DNA of 40,728 nucleotides from an uncultured Pelagibacteraceae bacterium (GTDB lineage: Bacteria > Pseudomonadota > Alphaproteobacteria > Pelagibacterales > Pelagibacteraceae), in the NCBI GenBank assembly GCA_902616205.1, contig CACMRY010000005.1:1-40728 (forward strand), written 5' to 3'. Within the stretch, counting starts at the first letter, position 1. Every line of letters begins with the position of its first letter. The notes below the pieces were generated by a model. The model saw nothing but the letters and a program-made list of their open reading frames with translations, was not told the origin of the DNA and ran no database searches. The position numbers were made by a program, and so were the translations under genes. This document shows, one piece after another, positions 15,570-24,199 of the stretch.

Positions 15570-17102
15570 TTAAGCTTTTGGGAAATTTATTTCAATTCTG
15601 GCACCTTTATCCTCATTATTAGATGCGGTGATTTCGCCCCCGTGTATCTCTACTAAATTTTTTACTATATTTAGTCCTAAACCTGAATGCTCACCAAATT
15701 TCTCGGGTCTATTGCTATAAAATCTATTGAAGATTTTATTTGTATCGTTTTCATTAAAACCAACTCCTTCGTCTGAAACTATTAATGTAATTTTATCCTC
15801 ATCTTTTTTTGCTAGCTCAACATCTATTGCTTGATTTTTCTCGCTGAATGAAATCGAATTTTCTAATAAGTTTGCTATAATTTGTTCAATTCGATTTTCT
15901 ATAGCAAGAATTTCATAATTATTTTGGCCATTTGTCTTAAAATTAATTGCTATAGATTTTTTAGTATCATAAACGCTATTAAAATCATCAACGACTGATT
16001 TTACTACCTCAGCTAAGTTGATTTTTTTCATCTTTTCGGAGGAAATTGCAGCCTCATCTCTCAACATTTGTGAATAATCTGTAATTAATCTCTCAATTCT
16101 TTCAACATCATGAGAAACAATTTTTACTAACTTATGTCTTTGCGATTTATCCTCAGTCTCAGATATAATTTCTGATGCACTCTTTAAAGATGCCAGTGGG
16201 TTTCTTATTTCATGCAACAAGTCTGTTGAATAATTTTCTGCTGTTGTAATTCTTTGATGTAATTTATCTGTCATTTCTCCCAATGATTTTGATAAAGTTC
16301 CAATTTCATCATTTCTATTTTGAATTGATTTTATATTTGTTTCTTGACTACTTTTCTCTTTTATTAAATTTGTATAAATAACCAAATTTTTTATTGGCTT
16401 TAAAAAATATCTATTCATAACAAATGAAAAAATTATAATTACTATACCAACTAAAATTGCTGTTCTAACTATAAATACTTTACGTTCGTTAATTACAGCT
16501 TTTACATCATTTGCGTTTTCTGTAACTGCAATAAAACCAACTTCTCTATTATCTATTATGATATTTTTCAAAGTTGTTAACAAAAATTGATCGTAACTAT
16601 CAGAAGTAAATGTAAAGGGTTGTCCATAATTTTTTGAGCTTTTATAAATGTTTAAATTTTCCAAAATTTTAACTTTTTTTTTTAAATTTTCTTCCTTTTT
16701 TTCTGGTTTATTATTTTGTTCTTTTTCATTGAGGTTATTCATCTCAACTATATCTAATCTTTGGGAAAAAGCTCGTGGATCCAGATCGAGAGTGTCCGTG
16801 TCCCCTATTAGATTGAAATTGAGATCAAAAAACTGAACTCTATCTATACTTTGAAACAAAAACCTAGTAGAAAAAAGAAAACTTTTTACCTCTTCCTCAT
16901 TAAATTGAACTCGTAATCTATTCAAATTTTCAATTGTATTGTCTAGTGTATTAATATGATTTACAGTCTTAGTTTTTATTAATGTAGGTTGAATTCTGTT
17001 AAGATAAATTAATGTAAGTAAACCAATAATCAAAAATACTAAAAAATTAATGAATAGAAATTTTTTTAGTATTGATAAATTTTTTAGAAAACGACTCAAC
17101 AT
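15570..17102 (-). CDS. chvG: Sensor histidine kinase, ChvG/ExoS type
   Basis: The membrane sensor of an alphaproteobacterial envelope/acid-stress two-component pair. Two membrane segments (about 15-32 and 212-232) flank a periplasmic domain of about 180 residues containing a charged Asn/Lys/Glu-rich insert. A HAMP linker follows, then the phosphorylated H297 in LLHEIRNPLASL, the N-box ENSISFSE, DEGVGF (G1) and HSGLGLNIV (G2) of the ATPase domain. Its start overlaps the regulator's stop by one base (TAATG), so the two are coupled. Length 510 fits ChvG. Confidence 0.85.
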   Translation of the reverse strand: MLSRFLKNLSILKKFLFINFLVFLIIGLLTLIYLNRIQPTLIKTKTVNHINTLDNTIENLNRLRVQFNEEEVKSFLFSTRFLFQSIDRVQFFDLNFNLIGDTDTLDLDPRAFSQRLDIVEMNNLNEKEQNNKPEKKEENLKKKVKILENLNIYKSSKNYGQPFTFTSDSYDQFLLTTLKNIIIDNREVGFIAVTENANDVKAVINERKVFIVRTAILVGIVIIIFSFVMNRYFLKPIKNLVIYTNLIKEKSSQETNIKSIQNRNDEIGTLSKSLGEMTDKLHQRITTAENYSTDLLHEIRNPLASLKSASEIISETEDKSQRHKLVKIVSHDVERIERLITDYSQMLRDEAAISSEKMKKINLAEVVKSVVDDFNSVYDTKKSIAINFKTNGQNNYEILAIENRIEQIIANLLENSISFSEKNQAIDVELAKKDEDKITLIVSDEGVGFNENDTNKIFNRFYSNRPEKFGEHSGLGLNIVKNLVEIHGGEITASNNEDKGARIEINFPKA

Positions 17103-17800
17103 TATTTAACATTCCAACGATATCCACTTCCGTATCTAGTTTCAATCGCTGAAAAGTCAGGATCTATCCTCTTAAATTTTTTTCTTATTCTTTTTACATG
17201 GCTGTCTATTGTTCTATCTTCAATGTCAGTATCTTCTCTATATGCAACATCCATTAATTGAGATCGTTCTTTGATAATACCAGGTCTTTTTGACAGTTCT
17301 TTCACTATTAAAAATTCTGTCGTTGTTAATTTATCTGGTAGTTCTTTTCCATCCCACTCACACTCTAATTGTGAGGGGTCTAATTTTAATTTACCGTGAG
17401 AAATAATATTTTTATTTTCTTCAATTTTATTATCTTTTTTTCTAAGTTGTACTCTAATTCTCTCAATAAGAACTTTCGTAGAAAATCCACCAGATTTTTT
17501 TACGAAATCATCTGCCCCAAGTTTCAATCCAAGCAATTCATCAACTTCTTCATCCTTTGAAGTTAAAAAGATTACAGGCATTGAAGTTTTTTTTCTTAAT
17601 TTTTTTAACAATTCTTCTCCATCCATTCTTGGCATTTTAATGTCTATAACTGCAAGATCGGGTGGCGTTCTTGACAAACCTATTAGAGCACTTTCTCCAT
17701 CTAAATATGTTTGAATTTGAAATCCTTCTTTCTCAAGTGCAATACTTAAAGTAGTTAAGATATTTCTATCATCATCGACTAGTGCAATTGTTTGTTTCAT
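17102..17800 (-). CDS. chvI: OmpR-family response regulator, ChvI type
   Basis: DNA-binding partner of the downstream ChvG kinase. The receiver has acidic residues D10-D11, phospho-acceptor D53 (VIDIKMPRMDG) and conserved K102. The usual Lys-Pro step is absent: K102 is followed by S103-G-G-F-S, so the conserved cis-proline is replaced and the loop looks two residues longer. The winged-helix DNA-binding domain occupies about 130-232 and ends RYGSGYRWNVK, as in OmpR proteins. It lies about 50 bases after polA. The family assignment is firm; the loop difference is read directly from codons at 17490-17500. Confidence 0.88.
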   Translation of the reverse strand: MKQTIALVDDDRNILTTLSIALEKEGFQIQTYLDGESALIGLSRTPPDLAVIDIKMPRMDGEELLKKLRKKTSMPVIFLTSKDEEVDELLGLKLGADDFVKKSGGFSTKVLIERIRVQLRKKDNKIEENKNIISHGKLKLDPSQLECEWDGKELPDKLTTTEFLIVKELSKRPGIIKERSQLMDVAYREDTDIEDRTIDSHVKRIRKKFKRIDPDFSAIETRYGSGYRWNVK

Positions 17801-17833
17801 TATTCACTTATAAAAATACTAAAATGTTTAAAT

Positions 17834-17870
17834 TTGGGCAATTAATTGTTTCTAATGTAATTGTCCCCAA
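17834..17870 (-). terminator. Possible terminator at the end of polA
   Basis: Arms 17834-17844 and 17858-17870 pair over eleven positions with a two-base bulge and a 13-base loop. The stem takes in the last codons and stop of polA. On the minus strand it is followed by ATTTAAACATTTT, only moderately U-rich, so some readthrough into chvI is possible in neither direction certain. Confidence 0.4.
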
Positions 17871-20626
17871 TTATCACCAGAATTAATGTCTACTAATAAA
17901 GGTATTGAGAATGAGTGTAGGTTGCTATCTTTTACACTTGTCATTATTTTTTTTATAATTTTTGAATTATTAATTATATTTTTTTCTTCTACTTCAAATA
18001 TTAACTCATCATGAATTTGCAAAAGCATTTTTAGGTTATTATTTTTTTTATCGCTAATCTCATCATCTAATCTAATCATTGCCATCCTCATTATTTCTGA
18101 TGCTGAACCCTGAATTGGTGCATTTATTGCTGCTCTTTCTTGAAAATTTCTTACATTAAAGTTTTTATCATTAATACCCGTAATGTGAGTTTTTCTTCCA
18201 AAAATATTGTTTACATATCCACTTCTTCTACAAAACTTTATTGTTTCAGACATATATTCTTTAATCTCAGGGAATTTTAAAAAATAAGAGTTAAGAAATT
18301 CCTCAGCCTCGACGTTTGAAACGTTAATTTGTTTTGCAAGACCATATTGCGATATTCCATAAATGATCCCAAAATTAATAGCTTTAGCTTTTCTTCTCAT
18401 ATCTGGGTCGACCTTGTTAATTTTAGTACCAAACACTTGGCTTGCTGTAAGGGAGTGAATATCATCATTATTATTGAATGCTTTTTTTAACTCTTTCACA
18501 TCTGCTAAATCTGCTAAGATTCTCATTTCTATTTGATTATAATCTGCAGAAATAAGTTTTTTGTTTTTTTCAGCAATAAATGATCTTCTTATATCTTTAC
18601 CTTCTTCAGTTTTAATTGGAATGTTTTGCAAATTTGGATCACTTGATGCCAGTCTTCCAGTTGTTGTAGCAGCTAAAAGGAAAGATGTATGAATTCTTTT
18701 TGTATTTTTATTAATGTGTTCAGGAAGAGTATCTGAATAAGTATTTTTAAGTTTGCTAGTTTGTCTCCACTCAAGAACTAATTTTGGAAAGTCATAGCCC
18801 TTAAAAGCTAGATCTTCTAATACAGAAGCGCTAGTTGCAAAACTTCCTTTTTTTGTTTTTTTTAATGAGGCAATTTTTAAGTCATTATACATTATTTCAC
18901 CAAGCTGCTTGGTAGAGCCAATATTAAATTCTTTTTTAGAAAGCTTAAATATTTTCTGTTCTAGGCTTTTTATTTTTTTTTCAAATTTTGAAGATAAATT
19001 TTTAAGTGATTTTTCATCTAATTTAATACCTTCTATTTCCATTTTAGCTAAAATTTTAACTAATGGTTTTTCAAAAATTTCATAAATATTTAAAAGATTT
19101 TCCTCTTTTAAAGACTTTAAAAAGTTTTTGTACAATCGATATGTAATATCAGCATCTTCAGCTGCATAATCCTTGGCTATATTTACATCTACTTCTGAAA
19201 AATTTATCTGTTTTTTTCCAGTACCTACTAAATCTTTAAATTGAATTGTCTTATGTCCTAAATGAATTTCAGCCAGTGTATCCATATTATGTCTATTTTT
19301 TCCCGCATCTAGAACATAAGACATCAACATTGTATCTTCTAAAGAATTAATATCTATTCCTCTTTTATTAAAAATAATATAATCAAACTTAATATTTTGA
19401 CCGATCTTTTTAATACTTTTGTCCTCTAAATAAGGTTTTAATGTTTTTAAAATTTTTGATTCATCTAAATTTTTGAAATTTTTATGTCCTGTAGGAATAT
19501 AACAGCCTTTACCAATTGTATGGGATATCGAAATTCCCACAAGTTTTGCTTGATGAGCATCTAATGAGTTAGTTTCTGTATCAATAGCAAATTCCCCTTT
19601 ATCCTCTGCAGCTTTTAACCATTTTTGTAGCTCCTCCTCATTTTTAATTAAATGATAGTTTTCTTTTGTAATTTTTGAATTATTTTTTTCATCAGTATTT
19701 TTATTTTTGCTCTTTGAAAAATCAGTTTCCCCGTAAATTGAAATTGCAGAACTTAATAGTCTATTAAATTCCATTTCTCTTAAGAAATTATAAAGTTTTT
19801 GTTTATCAATTTCCTTTAATTCAAATTCCTCGATTTTATTTTTAACTGGAACATCCTTTTTTAATGTTACTAGTTTCTTACTAATTATTGCTTTATCTTT
19901 ATTTTCAATTAATGTTTCTCTTCTCTTATTCTGTTTAATTTTGTTCGCATTTTTTAGTAAATTTTCCAAATTTCCATACTCTTTGATCAATTCAGCTGCA
20001 GTTTTAACCCCAATACCTGGTACACCTGGAACGTTATCAGTACTGTCTCCTGCCAAAGCTTGAACATCGATTACCTTTCCAGCTTCAACTCCAAATTTAT
20101 TCTGAACATCCTCCTCATTTATAAATTTATTCTTCATAGGGTCATAAATTCTCACATTTTTCCTATAAAGCTGCATTAAATCTTTATCAGAGGAAACTAT
20201 TGTTGCTTTTGCACCTTTTTCTAAAATTTGCTCTACATAAGTAGCGATCAAATCGTCTGCTTCATAATTTATTAATTCAATAGAAGGGAGATTGAACGCA
20301 AGTACTGATTTTCTTATATAATCAAATTGTGGAATTAAATCATCAGGTGCATCAGATCTGTTTCCCTTATATTCAGAGTAAATTTCATTTCTGAAGTTTT
20401 TTCTTGCCGAATCAAAAATTACTGCAAAATGACTGGGCTTATCTTTATTGTCTTTTGATTTAGCATCTTCTAAAAGTTTAAAAAGCATGTTGCAAAATCC
20501 ACTAACAGCTCCAACAGGCAAGCCATCACTTTTTCTTGTTAACGGTGGAAGTGCATAATAAGCTCTGAAAATATATCCAGATCCATCAATCAAATAAAAG
20601 TTATCGTCTTTTTTAATTTTTGACAT
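17852..20626 (-). CDS. polA: DNA polymerase I
   Basis: Repair and Okazaki-fragment polymerase. The 924 residues contain all three domains: a 5'-nuclease (about 1-300, with DGSGYIFRAYYALPP at the start and a GDSTDNVPG helix-hairpin segment), an apparently active 3'-5' proofreading domain (about 335-520, AIDTETNSLD has the DxE pair) and the polymerase (about 545-924). Polymerase motifs A (SADYNQIEMR near 690), B (KAINFGIIYG near 747) and C (HDELIFEV near 869) are intact. It is divergent from bioY and followed by chvI about 50 bases on. Confidence 0.97.
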   Translation of the reverse strand: MSKIKKDDNFYLIDGSGYIFRAYYALPPLTRKSDGLPVGAVSGFCNMLFKLLEDAKSKDNKDKPSHFAVIFDSARKNFRNEIYSEYKGNRSDAPDDLIPQFDYIRKSVLAFNLPSIELINYEADDLIATYVEQILEKGAKATIVSSDKDLMQLYRKNVRIYDPMKNKFINEEDVQNKFGVEAGKVIDVQALAGDSTDNVPGVPGIGVKTAAELIKEYGNLENLLKNANKIKQNKRRETLIENKDKAIISKKLVTLKKDVPVKNKIEEFELKEIDKQKLYNFLREMEFNRLLSSAISIYGETDFSKSKNKNTDEKNNSKITKENYHLIKNEEELQKWLKAAEDKGEFAIDTETNSLDAHQAKLVGISISHTIGKGCYIPTGHKNFKNLDESKILKTLKPYLEDKSIKKIGQNIKFDYIIFNKRGIDINSLEDTMLMSYVLDAGKNRHNMDTLAEIHLGHKTIQFKDLVGTGKKQINFSEVDVNIAKDYAAEDADITYRLYKNFLKSLKEENLLNIYEIFEKPLVKILAKMEIEGIKLDEKSLKNLSSKFEKKIKSLEQKIFKLSKKEFNIGSTKQLGEIMYNDLKIASLKKTKKGSFATSASVLEDLAFKGYDFPKLVLEWRQTSKLKNTYSDTLPEHINKNTKRIHTSFLLAATTTGRLASSDPNLQNIPIKTEEGKDIRRSFIAEKNKKLISADYNQIEMRILADLADVKELKKAFNNNDDIHSLTASQVFGTKINKVDPDMRRKAKAINFGIIYGISQYGLAKQINVSNVEAEEFLNSYFLKFPEIKEYMSETIKFCRRSGYVNNIFGRKTHITGINDKNFNVRNFQERAAINAPIQGSASEIMRMAMIRLDDEISDKKNNNLKMLLQIHDELIFEVEEKNIINNSKIIKKIMTSVKDSNLHSFSIPLLVDINSGDNWGQLH

Positions 20627-20654
20627 TTAATATTTTAGCTTAAATTAATATTAG

Positions 20655-20683
20655 TTTATAATTTTAAAATCACTTGTTAACAA
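20655..20683 (-). promoter_or_regulatory. Promoter of polA
   Basis: On the minus strand, TTGTTA (20683-20678) and TATAAA (20660-20655) are separated by 17 bases, giving a start near 20648, about 22 bases before the ATG. The -35 element is part of a perfect palindrome TTGTTAACAA at 20674-20683. Confidence 0.5.
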
Positions 20684-20703
20684 AAGTGTGGATTTATTGT
20701 TAT

Positions 20704-20709
20704 TATAAT
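20704..20709 (+). promoter_or_regulatory. -10 box for bioY
   Basis: TATAAT at 20704-20709 would start transcription near 20716, about eight bases before the ATG at 20724: almost leaderless. No -35 at the normal distance and no Shine-Dalgarno are evident. Confidence 0.4.
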
Positions 20710-20723
20710 TGTATCAATTAAGC

Positions 20724-21275
20724 ATGGAAATAGCTAAAAATATTTACAATAACAAAGTACTTAAATACATCGTAATTGCTTTTGCTGGATCAATATTATT
20801 AACTATATCGGCAAAAATTAAAATCCCATTTTATCCTGTTCCAATGACAATGCAGACTTTTGTCGTAATATTGTTAGGGATAACATTTGGATATAAAGCT
20901 GGTGCTGCAGCAGTTTGTTTATATTTAATTGAGGGAATTTCTGGATTGCCTGTATTCTCTAATTCTCCTGAGAAGGGAGTTGGTCTATCATATTTTATAG
21001 GTCCAACAATGGGCTATCTAATTGGATTTATTTTTGCTGCAGTCATTGCTGGATATTTAAAATATAACAAAAACTATATTTTAAATTTTTTTAAAATTTT
21101 ATTTTCAATTTCAATTATTTATCTATTTGGATTATTGTGGCTTGGCACCCTAATTGGATGGGATAAACCGATATTTAAATTAGGCTTATTGCCATTTTTG
21201 TATGCGGAAATGCTTAAGATACTTCTGCTTACTTTGATTGTGAATAAAGTGAAAAATTTTAGAAAGTTTATCTAG
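20724..21275 (+). CDS. bioY: BioY biotin transporter (ECF substrate-binding subunit)
   Basis: A small membrane protein of about 183 residues that binds and imports biotin. The BioY signature is clear: KIPFYPVPMTMQTFVVIL, then GAAAVCLYLIEGISGLPVFS, then YFIGPTMGYLIGF, over about six membrane segments. The start is the ATG at 20724; a TTG five codons earlier is less likely because it overlaps the -10 box. No BioM/BioN ATPase or T subunit is nearby, so it acts alone or shares a module. It converges on the RegA-like gene with an 8-base overlap. Confidence 0.9.
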   Translation: MEIAKNIYNNKVLKYIVIAFAGSILLTISAKIKIPFYPVPMTMQTFVVILLGITFGYKAGAAAVCLYLIEGISGLPVFSNSPEKGVGLSYFIGPTMGYLIGFIFAAVIAGYLKYNKNYILNFFKILFSISIIYLFGLLWLGTLIGWDKPIFKLGLLPFLYAEMLKILLLTLIVNKVKNFRKFI

Positions 21276-21831
21276 GTGATCTTTTAGAGAGAATTCTTTG
21301 TAGAGTTCTTCTATGCATTTTCAATCTTCTTGCAGTTTCAGAAACATTTCTATTACAAAGCTCAAATACTCGGTGAATATGTTCCCATTTTACTCTATCT
21401 GCGGACATTGGATTTTCTGGCGGAGCTGCTTTTTTGTTAGGATCTGCTAGCAAAGCCTTTTCAACGTCATCTGCATCAGCTGGCTTTGCAAGATAATCTA
21501 TTGCACCTTCTTTTATAGCTGCAACTGCAGTTGGAATATTGCCATATCCAGTTAGCATTACTATTCTACTCTCAGAATTATTTTTTTGAATTTCTTTTAC
21601 AACCTCAAGTCCATTTCCATCATTTAATCTTAAATCTACAACTGCAAAGGCTGGCTTTTTAGATTTTACAGACTCTATACCAATTTTAACACCTTCGGCT
21701 TGTGAGACAGAGAAGCCTTTCTTCTCCATTGCTCTTGCAAGTCTTTCTCTAAAAGGATTATCGTCATCTACAATTAATAGAGTTTTATCCTCAAATTCAG
21801 TTATTTTTTTCATTATTCCAGTGTCTGGCAT
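21268..21831 (-). CDS. regA: Redox-type response regulator, RegA/ActR/PrrA family
   Basis: A 187-residue regulator: receiver with D22-D24 acidic cluster, phospho-acceptor D66 (VVDLRLNDGNG), T94 in LTGYGN and K117 (YLAKPAD), then a proline-rich linker with ADRVKWEHI, then a Fis-type helix-turn-helix NRNVSETARRLKMHRRTLQRIL at the end. This linker and HTH are the hallmark of RegA/ActR, redox-responsive activators in alphaproteobacteria. No RegB-like kinase is in the window. Start could instead be the ATG at 21813. Divergent from the polyamine operon, so it may share its control region. Confidence 0.87.
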   Translation of the reverse strand: MPDTGIMKKITEFEDKTLLIVDDDNPFRERLARAMEKKGFSVSQAEGVKIGIESVKSKKPAFAVVDLRLNDGNGLEVVKEIQKNNSESRIVMLTGYGNIPTAVAAIKEGAIDYLAKPADADDVEKALLADPNKKAAPPENPMSADRVKWEHIHRVFELCNRNVSETARRLKMHRRTLQRILSKRSPR

Positions 21832-21967
21832 GAGCCTTATATGGAAACATTCTAAATTATTTCAAGTATACATTTTTACTTTACATTGGCTCATTTTCTG
21901 CATAAATGCTCGTCTTATATAAACTTGCATAACAGATATGTGAGTTTTTTTTGTTAAATTTTTTTTT

Positions 21968-21971
21968 GGAG
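21968..21971 (+). promoter_or_regulatory. Ribosome binding site of the polyamine operon
   Basis: GGAG lies seven bases before the ATG at 21978, downstream of a T-rich tract, and supports that start. The 146-base intergenic region also serves the divergent RegA-like gene. I saw no riboswitch-like structure in it; a weak TTTACA / TAAATG pair with 17-base spacing is near 21890-21915. Confidence 0.4.
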
Positions 21972-21977
21972 CTTTAA

Positions 21978-23156
21978 ATGCAAAAATTTAAGTCAGTTGA
22001 CGAACTTGTAAATCAACTGAAACCAACAGAACCGGTATATTGTATAAGAAGAAATTCTATAAGATTGGCTTCTAAATTTTTTAAAAATAAATTTCCAGGT
22101 AAAATCCTTTACGCTGTCAAAACAAATCCACATCCAGTAGTTTTACAAACATTGTTAGATAGTGGAGTAAAGCACTACGATGTTGCATCAATTAAAGAGA
22201 TCGAAACAATAAAAAATTTAAATTCTGAAGTTGAATGTTCTTACATGCATACTGTAAAAAGTAGAGAAGATATAAAGGAAGCATATTTTAAGTACAATAT
22301 AAAAACTTTTGCATTAGATACAAAAGATGAATTAATAAAAATTATTGAAAGCACAAATCATGCAAAAGACTTAAAATTATTTGTAAGAGTTTCTGTTTCA
22401 AATGAACATGCTGAAATTGATTTATCCAAAAAGTTTGGAGCTATAACGTCAGAAGCAGCTGGTCTTTTAAGGCTCGGTAAACAATATGCTGATAAACTAG
22501 GTTTAAGTTTTCATGTAGGCTCTCAATGCATGCACCCAATTTCGTATGCAAAAGGAATTTCAGAAATAGGAAATATAATTAAAAGAACAAAGATTGTTCC
22601 TGACATAATAAACGTTGGCGGTGGATTTCCAACAATTTATCCAGATCTTGTACCGCAGTCAATGCAATCTTATTTTGACGAAATAAGTAAAAGTTTAAAA
22701 AATTTAAAACTTCAAAAACTTCCAGAAATAATTTGTGAACCTGGTAGATCGCTTGTTGCAGAAAGTGGATCTACAATTGTAAGAGTAAATTTGAGGAAAA
22801 AACAAAAATTGTATATCAATGATGGAACGTATGGAACTTTATTTGATGCGGGAACACCTAATATTGTTTATCCATCAAGAGTAATTAAAAATGGAAGAGT
22901 AATATCAAAAAAGTTAACTTCTTTTGATTTTTATGGTCCAACATGTGATAGTATGGATTATATGAAAGGTCCTTTCATATTACCAAACAATATTAAGGAA
23001 AACGATTATATCGAGTTAGGTCAACTCGGAGCATATGGTTTAACATTTAGAACACAATTTAATGGTTTTTATTCTGATCAAATATTTGAAATAGAAGATG
23101 ATCCAATTATGACAATGTATAACAAAGAAACTATGAAAGAGTTTCTTGTTGCTTAA
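21978..23156 (+). CDS. PLP-dependent basic amino acid decarboxylase (alanine-racemase fold)
   Basis: First gene of a four-gene polyamine operon. The 392 residues fit the ornithine/diaminopimelate decarboxylase fold: PLP lysine K48 in YAVKTNPHP, the FHVGSQC motif (about 179-185), the phosphate-binding NVGGGFPT loop, CEPGRSLVAESG, and the catalytic cysteine C323 in GPTCDSMDYM. Bacterial members are usually called ornithine decarboxylases. The neighbouring agmatine-using enzymes suggest that arginine, giving agmatine, may be a substrate; this is inference from context. The stop overlaps the next start by one base. Confidence 0.82.
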   Translation: MQKFKSVDELVNQLKPTEPVYCIRRNSIRLASKFFKNKFPGKILYAVKTNPHPVVLQTLLDSGVKHYDVASIKEIETIKNLNSEVECSYMHTVKSREDIKEAYFKYNIKTFALDTKDELIKIIESTNHAKDLKLFVRVSVSNEHAEIDLSKKFGAITSEAAGLLRLGKQYADKLGLSFHVGSQCMHPISYAKGISEIGNIIKRTKIVPDIINVGGGFPTIYPDLVPQSMQSYFDEISKSLKNLKLQKLPEIICEPGRSLVAESGSTIVRVNLRKKQKLYINDGTYGTLFDAGTPNIVYPSRVIKNGRVISKKLTSFDFYGPTCDSMDYMKGPFILPNNIKENDYIELGQLGAYGLTFRTQFNGFYSDQIFEIEDDPIMTMYNKETMKEFLVA

Positions 23157-24196
23157 TGTCAGAAAATAAAAACTTATCACATAATAGAAAAAAAGATCTC
23201 TTGAGCAAGGAGATTGAGCACATTGATATCACAAAGTTCGATGCAAGAGAAATTATATCCTCGATGTCAAAAATGTCGTTTGTATCAAGAGAAACTGCTA
23301 ATGCAGCAGATATTTATAATGAAATGCTGAAAGATAAAAATTGTACAATTTTTTTAACTTTAGCTGGATCTACCTCTGCCGCAGGATGCATGCATGTTTA
23401 TAGAGATATGGTTAAATATAACATGGTGGACGCAATAGTTGCAACTGGGGCTTCAATTATTGATATGGATTTTTTTGAGGCTTTGGGCTTTAAACATTAT
23501 CAAGGATCACAGTATCAAGATGACACGGAGTTAAGAAATAATTATGTAGATAGAATATATGATACTTACATTGATGAAGAAGAACTTCAAATTTGTGATA
23601 AAACAATAGGTAAGATTGCAGATCAATTGGAGCCTAGAAGCTATACCTCAAGAGAATTTATAAATGAGATTGGTAAATATCTTAAATCACACGCAAAGAA
23701 AAAAGATTCATTAATTGAGGTCGCATATGACAACGATGTTCCAATTTTTTGTCCAGCTTTTACAGATTCCAGTGCTGGATTTGGACTCGTAATGCATCAA
23801 GAAAGAAACCCAAAAAATCATATAACAATCGACTCAATTCGAGAATTTAGAGAATTAACTGAAATTAAGATAAAATCTAAGCAATCAGGACTTTTAATGA
23901 TTGGAGGAGGTGTGCCAAAAAATTTTATTCAAGATACTGTAATATGTGCTGAACTATTAGGAAAAAACGTTGACATGCATAAATATGCTATACAAATAAC
24001 GGTTGCAGACTCGAGAGATGGGGCATGTAGTAGTTCAACATTAAAAGAAGCAAGTTCTTGGGGCAAAGTAGATATTACAAAAGAGCAAATGGTTTTTGCA
24101 GAGGCAACAAGTGTTTTACCCTTAATAGCTAGTGACGCCTTTCATAAAGGCGAATGGAAAAATAGAGAAAGAAAAAAGTTTTCCAATATATTTTGA
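23156..24196 (+). CDS. speY: Deoxyhypusine-synthase-like enzyme, probable homospermidine synthase
   Basis: A 346-residue NAD-dependent aminobutyl-transferase homologue. The family's active-site segment is present: RDGACSSSTLKEASSWGK with the imine-forming lysine K304 in SSWGK, followed by EATSVLPLIASDAF. An LTLAGSTSAAGCMHVYRDM segment (about 63-80) and DNDVPIFCPAFTDSSAG match NAD-site and polyamine-site regions. Bacteria lack eIF5A, so protein deoxyhypusine synthesis is not expected. Plant and cyanobacterial relatives make homospermidine from putrescine, which fits the putrescine-forming genes beside it. The reaction here is inferred. Confidence 0.8.
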   Translation: MSENKNLSHNRKKDLLSKEIEHIDITKFDAREIISSMSKMSFVSRETANAADIYNEMLKDKNCTIFLTLAGSTSAAGCMHVYRDMVKYNMVDAIVATGASIIDMDFFEALGFKHYQGSQYQDDTELRNNYVDRIYDTYIDEEELQICDKTIGKIADQLEPRSYTSREFINEIGKYLKSHAKKKDSLIEVAYDNDVPIFCPAFTDSSAGFGLVMHQERNPKNHITIDSIREFRELTEIKIKSKQSGLLMIGGGVPKNFIQDTVICAELLGKNVDMHKYAIQITVADSRDGACSSSTLKEASSWGKVDITKEQMVFAEATSVLPLIASDAFHKGEWKNRERKKFSNIF

Positions 24197-24199
24197 TTA

